Made by a program: the position numbers and the translations under genes. 7,112 bases of DNA, taken from the NCBI GenBank assembly GCA_024643585.1, contig JAHEMP010000120.1, positions 1 through 7,112 of the forward strand. Direction: 5' to 3'. This document shows positions 1-5,924 of the stretch, one piece after another (the first letter of the stretch is position 1; each line of letters begins with the position of its first letter). The notes beneath the pieces are model-generated. The model was not told the origin of the DNA, did no database searches, and saw only the letters and a program-made list of their open reading frames with translations. The DNA is from Crocinitomicaceae bacterium (GTDB lineage Bacteria > Bacteroidota > Bacteroidia > Flavobacteriales_D > Crocinitomicaceae).

Positions 1-636
1 CAATGCCATTGGAGGTAAAATCATCATGTTGTTGTTCATGTAACCCATGGCATATAAACCTGTTCCTAATGGACTATCTGCAGTGGGTATAGGACTTCCT
101 AAAATTGGGATACCTAAAAGGGAACCTGATCCGAATAACTCTCTAAATACAGCTACAAGAATCAACAAACCTGCATATCCAAGACCATTCCCAAATCCAT
201 CCAAAACGGACGGCCAAGGTTTGTTTGCCATCGCAAAAGCCTCAAAACGACCCATAATGATACAGTTGGTAATAATTAAACCTACGAAAACAGACAATTT
301 CTCTGAAACATCCGGAACATATGCTTTTAACACTTCGTTCACGATAATTACCAAAGACGCTGCGATTACCAATTGAACAATAATTCTAATTTTCGAAGGA
401 ATGTAATTTCTTAATGCTGAAATCAAGAGGTTTCCCATCACGGTAACGAAAATTACGGATAATCCCATTACCACACCTTGCATTACTTGAACCGTAATTG
501 CCAAGGCAGAACAAATACCTAAAACCTGCACAGTAACCGGGTTATTATCGGTCAATGGGTCCGTAATAAGTTTTCTATTCTTTTTTGAAAATAATGGCTC
601 ACTTGGAGCTTTTGTTTTTTCTGCTACTTCACTCAT
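1..636 (-). CDS. nqrD: Na+-translocating NADH:quinone reductase subunit D (C-terminus cut by window edge)
   Basis: The frame is open for 212 codons from the ATG at 634-636 to the window edge, with no stop. NqrD is an integral inner-membrane subunit of the Na+-pumping NADH:quinone reductase, paired with NqrE. The protein is strongly hydrophobic, with membrane segments at about residues 35-55, 57-75, 85-103, 113-130 and 150-168. The two cysteines that in the family ligate the iron-sulfur centre shared with NqrE are visible: Cys42 in LGICSALAIT and Cys124 in ITNCIIMGR. Compared with the Vibrio cholerae protein (Cys29 and Cys112, from memory) the N-terminus is about 13 residues longer, a polar Lys/Glu-rich extension. 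The end MMILPPMAL is close to the family's usual C-terminus, so perhaps 10-25 residues are missing. It starts 11 bases after the nqrC stop; AGAAAG in that gap is only a weak ribosome-binding site. It is the fourth gene of the operon. Confidence 0.96.
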   Translation of the reverse strand, partial: MSEVAEKTKAPSEPLFSKKNRKLITDPLTDNNPVTVQVLGICSALAITVQVMQGVVMGLSVIFVTVMGNLLISALRNYIPSKIRIIVQLVIAASLVIIVNEVLKAYVPDVSEKLSVFVGLIITNCIIMGRFEAFAMANKPWPSVLDGFGNGLGYAGLLILVAVFRELFGSGSLLGIPILGSPIPTADSPLGTGLYAMGYMNNNMMILPPMAL

Positions 637-647
637 AACTTTCTACG

Positions 648-1382
648 TTATTTCAATGTTTTAAAATAAGCGGCATAAACAGCCAAACTTCTGTTCGCCA
701 TTTCTTCTACTCCTTTGGAAGTAATTGTGCCGCCTGTAATTCCATCAATTTTTTGAGGTTGAGTTCCTGTGCCGTCTTTTACTACTTCAAATTTGGTGAA
801 ATCACCATTATCATCTGAAATAATTTCGTTGATCCATCTATCTTTAAAGAACTGTTGTGTAATCTCAGCTCCTAACCCAGGTGTTTCACCTTTGTGCCCA
901 AAAGATACCCCTACGATTGTTTTCATGTCATCACCAAGACTTACGTTACCCCAAATTGGACCCCATAAACCTTTTCCAACGATTGGCATAATGTAAATCG
1001 TTTTTCCATCATTCTTTGCAATAAATAGAGGATATTTTCTATCTTTTTTATCTATTGTTTTGTCCTTAAAGTCTTTTTGAACATCAATTTTAAATGCTTC
1101 AGCTCCTTTACCGATTACTTCACCAGTAGGAGAAAGAATCAAGGCATCATCCTCATTAATATATGCTTTGAAAGTCTCTTCGGCATTAGATCTATTAATC
1201 TTATCACCTTGCTCAACCGGAAGCATTGCTTTAAGAATATCAATTTTCTTTTTGACTTCTTGATTTTGATTTTGTTTGTCTTTCAATCCCATGGAGAGAA
1301 TAGCCAATACGGTACCAACGACAACAACTAAAACGATTGCAAATCCGAAGGTATAACCATTACTTTCTTTATTGAGTGCCAT
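648..1382 (-). CDS. nqrC: Na+-translocating NADH:quinone reductase subunit C, covalent-FMN subunit
   Basis: This 244-residue protein is of ordinary NqrC length. One membrane helix lies at about residues 11-31, followed by a Lys/Gln-rich linker and a globular FMN-binding domain. The flavinylation motif is DGITGGTITSKGV, starting at Asp213; by family analogy the phosphoester-linked FMN sits on Thr219. The domain also contains GKGLWGPIWG (137-146) and GETPGLGAEI (165-174), both typical of NqrC and the related RnfG. In the complex it passes electrons between the iron-sulfur centre of NqrD/NqrE and the FMN of NqrB. Attachment needs the flavin transferase ApbE, which is not in this window. The start lies only 2 bases after the nqrB stop, which suggests translational coupling, and there is no Shine-Dalgarno sequence. 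The third residue of the motif is Gly218, where the proteobacterial motif S-G-A-T has Ala. Confidence 0.97.
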   Translation of the reverse strand: MALNKESNGYTFGFAIVLVVVVGTVLAILSMGLKDKQNQNQEVKKKIDILKAMLPVEQGDKINRSNAEETFKAYINEDDALILSPTGEVIGKGAEAFKIDVQKDFKDKTIDKKDRKYPLFIAKNDGKTIYIMPIVGKGLWGPIWGNVSLGDDMKTIVGVSFGHKGETPGLGAEITQQFFKDRWINEIISDDNGDFTKFEVVKDGTGTQPQKIDGITGGTITSKGVEEMANRSLAVYAAYFKTLK

Positions 1383-1384
1383 AA

Positions 1385-2584
1385 TTACGCTGTTTTTAAT
1401 CGTTTAAGTCTACGTTTGATATTTCCTTGAACAACATAGTGATCAATTATTGGAGCCATTACGTTCATGAATAATATCGCTAGCATAACACCTTCTGGGA
1501 AAGCAGGATTCAAAACACGAATTAATATGGCTACGATGCCTCCAAATAAACCATACCATAATTTACCCATTGAAGTTTGCGCTGCCGTAACAGGGTCAGT
1601 TGCCATAAAGACAGCACCAAATGCAAATCCTCCTATAACCAGATGATAATAAGCCGGTAAATCTAAATATTCGTTACCACCGACTAAGTTTAAAATTCCT
1701 CCCATCAGTAATCCTCCCGCAAAGAAAGAGGCAATAATTCGAAGTGAACCTACTCCTGTAGCCACCAAAATAACTGCACCAATCAAACATGCGAACGTTG
1801 AAGTTTCTCCAATTGAACCTGGAATCATTCCAAAGAAGGAGTCCGACAAACTGTAATTGTTGGTAAATGTTTGCAGATTTTCAAACACGGGTTTATCGCT
1901 CATGAATGATGCTAGATCACCCAATGCAGTTGACCCGGTAAAACCATCCACACTTGCTTCAGTGCCTGCCATCCATACCTTGTCACCTGACATACTCGTT
2001 GGATAAGCAAAGAATAAAAAGGCTCTCGCTGTTAACGCAACATTCACTATGTTCATTCCAGTACCTCCAAATATTTCCTTTCCAATAACCACGGCAAAAA
2101 CAGTCGCAACAGCAACCATCCACAATGGAACATCTGCTGGCATTGTCAATGGTATTAACATCCCTGAAACCAAGAATCCTTCGTGCAAAGAGTGACCTCT
2201 CAACATACCGAATAAAAATTCAACGCCAAGTCCTACAGCATAGGAAACAACCACAATCGGCAAAACTGCTGCTAAACCGATTCCAAATTTGGTCCCCATA
2301 TCTGCCCAATAAGGCAAATCGCGTGAACCTGCTTCTGCTACCATTCCCCAATGACCTGTATTGTATATACCGAAAATCAAACAAGGGATCAAAGCAAAAA
2401 CGACCGTAATCATTGTTCTTTTCAAATCAACACCATCGCGAATGTGTGATCCTTTTTCAGTTACCAACTTCGGAGTAAAGGCAAAGGTTGCCATGGTTTC
2501 AAAAAGTGGGTTCCACTTTTCCCATTTGCCACCTTTGACAAAATTGGGCTCCATTTTATGTAAATATTTTTCTAGAAATTTCAT
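1385..2584 (-). CDS. nqrB: Na+-translocating NADH:quinone reductase subunit B, membrane FMN/quinone subunit
   Basis: This 399-residue polytopic membrane protein is of family length (about 400). Hydrophobic helices are visible at roughly 57-77, 100-127, 153-169, 183-196, 262-300, 313-328, 344-358 and 364-383. The stretch EGFLVSGMLIPLTMPADVPLW (135-155) is the conserved region where Vibrio mutations near Gly140/141 affect quinone-site inhibitors (recalled from the literature). The family signature GKEIFGGTGMN follows at 168-178. The covalent FMN motif is DGFTGSTAL at 213-221, so Thr219 is the expected flavinylated residue; Ser218 replaces the usual Ala of S-G-A-T. The basic C-terminus (KRRLKRLK) fits a cytoplasmic end. 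The start is the ATG at 2582-2584, 21 bases after the nqrA stop, with an A/T-rich spacer and no clear ribosome-binding site. NqrB is the core of the Na+ and quinone chemistry. Confidence 0.98.
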   Translation of the reverse strand: MKFLEKYLHKMEPNFVKGGKWEKWNPLFETMATFAFTPKLVTEKGSHIRDGVDLKRTMITVVFALIPCLIFGIYNTGHWGMVAEAGSRDLPYWADMGTKFGIGLAAVLPIVVVSYAVGLGVEFLFGMLRGHSLHEGFLVSGMLIPLTMPADVPLWMVAVATVFAVVIGKEIFGGTGMNIVNVALTARAFLFFAYPTSMSGDKVWMAGTEASVDGFTGSTALGDLASFMSDKPVFENLQTFTNNYSLSDSFFGMIPGSIGETSTFACLIGAVILVATGVGSLRIIASFFAGGLLMGGILNLVGGNEYLDLPAYYHLVIGGFAFGAVFMATDPVTAAQTSMGKLWYGLFGGIVAILIRVLNPAFPEGVMLAILFMNVMAPIIDHYVVQGNIKRRLKRLKTA

Positions 2585-2605
2585 CTTACGTATTGAATTA
2601 TATCG

Positions 2606-3967
2606 TTACATGCATTCTTCTTGGATCAAATCCAAAGCCTGACGAATTTTATCTTGAATGTTAATTTTTGAAGTACATACATATTCACACAATGCGAAAT
2701 CTTCAGGTGCTACTTCATAAATACCCAAATTCTCCATTCCATCAATGTCGTCTGTAATGGCCGCTTTCACCAATTGCATAGGCAAAATATCGAAAGGGAA
2801 TACTCTTTCTAATTCGCCTGTAACAACAAAGCCTCTTTCTTCCCCATTCGTATTGGTATCCAAAACAAATTTCTTATTTGGCATGAGGAAAGTTGGAAAC
2901 AATCTTGAATTTGAAAACTTGTCAAAACCTGGAGCTAACCATCCTTTCGTTAAAAAGAACTTGTATTCGTTTCCTTCTGGAATAATAGTAACCTGATTGT
3001 GATAGAATCCCAAATGACCAGTAGCGTTGGTATGATTTCCTGTTAGTGGATTTCCGCTGATAATTCTTACATTATCACCTTCAAAATTTCCATCAATAAT
3101 ATTGGATAACTCAGCTCCTATGATCGTTCTATAGTATTTACGGTTTTTTGCAGAAGAACCTGTAAGATTTACCAGTTTAGTAGTGTCATAATGACCGGTG
3201 CGCATCATACGGCCAATGATCATAACATCTTGAGCATTCACAACCCAAACATATTCTCCTTTATTAATTGGATCAATATGGTGAATTTGAGTCCCTACAT
3301 TTCCCGCAGGGTGCTTCCCAGAAATCTTATTGATTTGAACATCCTTTGCTTCACTGAAAACAGTATCGGATGGCGATTCTCCGTTTAATGTTAAATGTAC
3401 TTTTCCATCGGTCAATTTCGACAACGCCGTTAAGCCCGTTTGAAAATTTTCATTCTCACCGTGCAATACGTAATCAAAATCTGGTGCCAATGGCGAACTA
3501 TCGAATGCCGAAACAAAAATCGATTTTGGCGATTGTTTAGGGTCAGCAACTATATCAATAGGTCTTTGAATGATAAATGGCCAAAGTCCAGAATTCAAAA
3601 GATAATTCTTGATTTCATCACCATTTGCCGTATTCAAATCAATTTTGCCTGAACTTGCATAATTTTGTTGTCCGTCAGAATCAACTATAACTTCAAGAAT
3701 TCGACGCTTTTCACCACGCACAATTTCTCTAACGGTTCCACTAATCGGAGACGCAAATTTAATAGATTCTTGGTACTTGTTTTGGAACAAAATATCTCCA
3801 GCCTTAACTGAATCCCCAGCTTTCACTAGCATTTTAGGGGTCATCCCATGGAAATCAGATGGTTTGATAGAAACAGATTTGGGCTGCACAAACTCTGCAG
3901 TAACCTTCTCAGCTTCTCCTACCAACTTGATATCCAATCCTTTTTTAAGCTTAACTGTCTTGGACAT
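2606..3967 (-). CDS. nqrA: Na+-translocating NADH:quinone reductase subunit A
   Basis: This 453-residue soluble subunit docks on NqrB on the cytoplasmic side of the complex. The N-terminal part has the barrel-sandwich hybrid fold typical of NqrA and RnfC: LVKAGDSVKAGDILF at 47-61 and FASPISGTVREI at 71-82. Further NqrA signatures are GLWPFIIQRP (127-136), FVSAFDSSPLAPDF (151-164), GKHPAGNVGTQIHHIDP (217-233), TGHYDTTKLVNLTG (257-270) and FPFDILPMQLVKA (390-402). The C-terminus holds LGIYEVAPEDFALCEYVC (414-431). The [4Fe-4S] CxxCxxC clusters of the homologous RnfC are absent, which identifies it as NqrA rather than RnfC. It is the first gene of the operon. The start MSKTVKLKKG is supported by the family N-terminus and by a promoter candidate 27-58 bases upstream. 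It lies in divergent orientation to apaG, with 204 bases between the start codons. Confidence 0.98.
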   Translation of the reverse strand: MSKTVKLKKGLDIKLVGEAEKVTAEFVQPKSVSIKPSDFHGMTPKMLVKAGDSVKAGDILFQNKYQESIKFASPISGTVREIVRGEKRRILEVIVDSDGQQNYASSGKIDLNTANGDEIKNYLLNSGLWPFIIQRPIDIVADPKQSPKSIFVSAFDSSPLAPDFDYVLHGENENFQTGLTALSKLTDGKVHLTLNGESPSDTVFSEAKDVQINKISGKHPAGNVGTQIHHIDPINKGEYVWVVNAQDVMIIGRMMRTGHYDTTKLVNLTGSSAKNRKYYRTIIGAELSNIIDGNFEGDNVRIISGNPLTGNHTNATGHLGFYHNQVTIIPEGNEYKFFLTKGWLAPGFDKFSNSRLFPTFLMPNKKFVLDTNTNGEERGFVVTGELERVFPFDILPMQLVKAAITDDIDGMENLGIYEVAPEDFALCEYVCTSKINIQDKIRQALDLIQEECM

Positions 3968-3993
3968 GTCTTAAAGCGTTTTAAATATTGGCG

Positions 3994-4025
3994 CAAAATT
4001 AAAAAATTGTTTGCTTGTGCATCAA
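3994..4025 (-). promoter_or_regulatory. Candidate promoter of the nqrABCD operon (Bacteroidota type)
   Basis: Read on the minus strand, TTG (complement of 4023-4025) is followed after 21 bases by TAATTTTG (complement of 3994-4001). This matches the Bacteroidota housekeeping consensus TTG-N17-23-TAnnTTTG at every fixed position. Transcription would start near 3985-3990, giving a leader of roughly 20 bases before nqrA. The leader is A/T-rich with no Shine-Dalgarno sequence, as expected for this phylum. The motif is short and the region is AT-rich, so a chance match is possible. A second -7-like TAACTTTG lies at 4041-4048 but lacks a properly spaced TTG. Confidence 0.55.
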
Positions 4026-4171
4026 TTTGAAACCGATTAACAAAGTTAAAATCTTAATTTAGACGCATTCTAAATAATGTAGAATTGACATTCCTTTTGT
4101 TAATTTCCAAAAAAAAATTGCGATTTGTCAGTTTTAAAGTTAAATTCGGAAAGACAAGCAATTGAAATACG

Positions 4172-4561
4172 ATGATGAACACAGCGATTTCAGAAGGAGT
4201 TCAAGTAACAGTTTACACCCAATTTCGTCCCGACCTTTCTCAGGATGACCAAGGACGTTTTTTCTTCAATTATAGAATTGAAATAACAAACAATAATAAT
4301 TTCAAAATACAATTGCTACATCGTGATTGGTATATTTTTGATTCTTTAAAAGAGGCAACTTTCGTAAGTGGCGAAGGAGTTGTTGGAGAGCAACCTTTTT
4401 TAACTCCAGGAGAGCACTTTGTATATACTTCCGGGGTTGAATTGATTTCTGATGTCGGGTATATGAAAGGCTTTTATACGTTTAAAAACTTAGGGACAGA
4501 TAGTTTTTTTCAAGTACATGTTCCCGTATTTCAACTTATAACTCCGAGAAGATTGAACTAA
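4172..4561 (+). CDS. apaG: ApaG domain protein
   Basis: This 129-residue protein matches the ApaG family in length (about 125) and in its signature. The glycine-rich motif GEGVVGEQP is at 67-75, PGEHFVYTSG at 79-88, GYMKGFY at 96-102 and a VHVPVFQLITP tail at 115-125. The fold is a small all-beta fibronectin-III-like domain, probably cytoplasmic because there is no signal peptide. ApaG was linked to Co2+/Mg2+ resistance in enterobacteria and is sometimes annotated as a Co2+/Mg2+ efflux protein, but it has no membrane segment and its biochemical role is unresolved; the same domain occurs in eukaryotic F-box proteins and PDIP38. The gene begins with tandem ATG ATG, so the start could be 4172 or 4175; no ribosome-binding site decides it. 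No apaG promoter is convincing; the best is TTG at 4097-4099 with GCGATTTG at 4120-4127, which lacks the TA. It ends tail to tail with the TPR gene, overlapping it by 4 bases. Confidence 0.95.
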   Translation: MMNTAISEGVQVTVYTQFRPDLSQDDQGRFFFNYRIEITNNNNFKIQLLHRDWYIFDSLKEATFVSGEGVVGEQPFLTPGEHFVYTSGVELISDVGYMKGFYTFKNLGTDSFFQVHVPVFQLITPRRLN

Positions 4562-5835
4562 ACTTGTCTTTTGGATTTCCAAATTATTAAAAGTAACAAC
4601 CCGAGAATAATAGTAATTCCAGACCAAAGAGTAATCGCATTTCTTCTTTTCTCAAATTCAAAATTCTCTGTCAATATTCTCTCTCGATTGCTTGCAATCA
4701 AATTTCTGTTGGATGTTGCTAATTTTTCCAAAGCTTCAATATTGTTGTCAGAATCGACAATTTTTTGATTGTCAATTTTTTCTTTTATGGTCACGTATTG
4801 ACGTAAAAAATCATACGCTTTTGTTGCGTTTTTTTGGGTTTCAAATAAATTAGACAATTCAAAAAGGGCATCTGCCTGATCCTGAAGTAGATCATGAATT
4901 TCAGCTTCTTTTAATGACAGTTGAAAATATTTTTCCGCCAAAGGGAAATCCTTTTCTTCCAAATACAAGGATGCAATATTGTAATAGGCCTCACAGACCA
5001 ATTTATAATCTTTGCTTTTGATTCTATATGCCAATGAGGATAAAAACAAGTCAATGGCTTTTTGCTTTTCTCCATTGTAATAAGCTGAAATTGCCAAATA
5101 ATTTTCGGCCCGAGCAACAGTCCCTGGGTCCTTACTTTTCAAAGCATATTCCGCTCCTTTGTTGAAATTATACATAGACTCACTCCTTTTGTCCTGAGTG
5201 CTGTATAATTCACCAAGTTGGCTATAATAACTTGAAATGGTCCTGTATTTTTTATAAGGAAGCAAAAAATCAATACAGCTTTTTAATATTTCTTCAGCCT
5301 TTTCAAATTCTTTCATTTGTAAAAGGGCCATGGCAACCAATGATTCGCTTTGGTTTACTTCAATACTATCATTCAAACTTTCCCAAATCAGCTTAGCACT
5401 GCGGTATTGATTTATAGCTTCTTTGTACAAACCTTTATAGTAGAAGGAATGCCCTTTCGCGACTTTCACATAAGCTAAATTTTTATCGTTTTCAGAATTT
5501 TGATAGTAGCGTTCGCATTGATAAAACAAATCCAAGGCTTCATCGTATTTGCCTTCCTTGTTCAGAATAAAAGCAATTACAAATCTTGAAGAGTTTATAT
5601 AGGATTCTTTGTTTTGCTTTATTCCTACATTCAATAATTCATTGGCTTGGATTTTTACTTCAGGAAAGTTGATTGTTTCAGATTCCAAACATAGGTCAAT
5701 AATCATTTCTGATTTTTTAGACCAATTGGATTCAGAGGTATAATTCTTCATTTTTACAGAAAAATCATCCATCCCTTTCACATTGAAAGCACCAATAGCA
5801 GCTAGCAAAAAAAATATAGTTAAACTTTTTAACAT
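4558..5835 (-). CDS. Exported TPR-repeat membrane protein lacking an output domain
   Basis: This 425-residue protein begins with a hydrophobic signal peptide or anchor (residues 3-17). About seven tetratricopeptide repeats follow, at roughly 81-110, 121-154, 163-195, 201-234, 241-274, 281-314 and 321-354; the typical A/Y/G/A spacing is visible in NKEGKYDEALDLF and LEEKDFPLAEKYF. A charged, probably coiled-coil segment (352-398) leads to one transmembrane helix (about 400-418) and a tail, KSKRQV, just after it. The repeats should therefore be periplasmic. The layout copies the sensor half of Bacteroidota TPR histidine kinases or related TPR regulators, but the protein stops where the kinase, phosphatase or DNA-binding domain would begin. 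No minus-strand reading frame for such a domain continues beneath apaG. A scaffold or co-receptor role is conceivable; I cannot assign a function. It is divergent to pruA, with 89 bases between the start codons. Confidence 0.9.
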   Translation of the reverse strand: MLKSLTIFFLLAAIGAFNVKGMDDFSVKMKNYTSESNWSKKSEMIIDLCLESETINFPEVKIQANELLNVGIKQNKESYINSSRFVIAFILNKEGKYDEALDLFYQCERYYQNSENDKNLAYVKVAKGHSFYYKGLYKEAINQYRSAKLIWESLNDSIEVNQSESLVAMALLQMKEFEKAEEILKSCIDFLLPYKKYRTISSYYSQLGELYSTQDKRSESMYNFNKGAEYALKSKDPGTVARAENYLAISAYYNGEKQKAIDLFLSSLAYRIKSKDYKLVCEAYYNIASLYLEEKDFPLAEKYFQLSLKEAEIHDLLQDQADALFELSNLFETQKNATKAYDFLRQYVTIKEKIDNQKIVDSDNNIEALEKLATSNRNLIASNRERILTENFEFEKRRNAITLWSGITIILGLLLLIIWKSKRQV

Positions 5836-5874
5836 AGATTAGGCTTGGGTTGGATACTTGTGTAACATTAGTCA

Positions 5875-5905
5875 TTGCAAGGATAAGCAACAATGTGTAT
5901 TTTTG
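5875..5905 (+). promoter_or_regulatory. Candidate pruA promoter (Bacteroidota type)
   Basis: TTG at 5875-5877 is followed after 20 bases by TATTTTTG at 5898-5905, a full match to TTG-N17-23-TAnnTTTG. Transcription would start around 5909-5913, leaving a leader of only about 12-16 bases. That leader is A/C-rich (ACAAAACAAAACACATT) with no Shine-Dalgarno sequence. The position directly before pruA supports the call. Confidence 0.6.
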
Positions 5906-5908
5906 CAA
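5878..5908 (-). promoter_or_regulatory. Candidate promoter of the TPR gene
   Basis: On the minus strand, TTG (complement of 5906-5908) is followed after 20 bases by TATCCTTG (complement of 5878-5885). This differs from TAnnTTTG at one fixed position. The leader to the ATG at 5835 would be roughly 35 bases. It occupies almost the same DNA as the pruA promoter on the other strand, so the two could not easily be bound by RNA polymerase at the same time. It is weaker than the pruA candidate. Confidence 0.4.
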
Positions 5909-5924
5909 CAAAACAAAACACATT

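Larger units (their letters stand above)
5875..5908. repeat. Imperfect inverted repeat in the TPR/pruA divergent region
   Basis: The left arm TTGCAAGGATA (5875-5885) and the right arm TATTTTTGCAA (5898-5908) are inverted copies, matching at 9 of 11 positions around a 12-base centre. Each arm carries the palindromic hexamer TTGCAA. The repeat coincides with the predicted -33 and -7 elements of both divergent promoters, so the symmetry may simply come from two facing promoters. It could also be a binding site for a dimeric regulator. The sequence alone does not separate these. Confidence 0.5.

Noticed and set aside
47..376. Plus-strand open frame of 109 codons
   Set aside because: It lies antisense to nqrD, whose frame is confirmed by conserved Cys42 and Cys124 motifs; the plus-strand product shows no recognisable domain.
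2125..2642. Two overlapping plus-strand open frames over the nqrB start and nqrA end
   Set aside because: Both are antisense to well-supported Nqr genes and their products are low-complexity or basic without domains.
2606..3967. Alternative reading of nqrA as rnfC
   Set aside because: The CxxCxxC ferredoxin-type clusters of RnfC are missing and several NqrA-specific stretches are present.
3975..3994. Possible short hairpin in the nqrA leader (GCG ... CGC)
   Set aside because: The pairing is only about three G/C pairs with a poorly matched A/T interior, too weak to call a riboswitch or attenuator.
4041..4048. Second -7-like element TAACTTTG on the minus strand, upstream of nqrA
   Set aside because: No TTG lies 17-23 bases further upstream, so it is only half a promoter; such 8-mers are expected by chance in AT-rich spacers.
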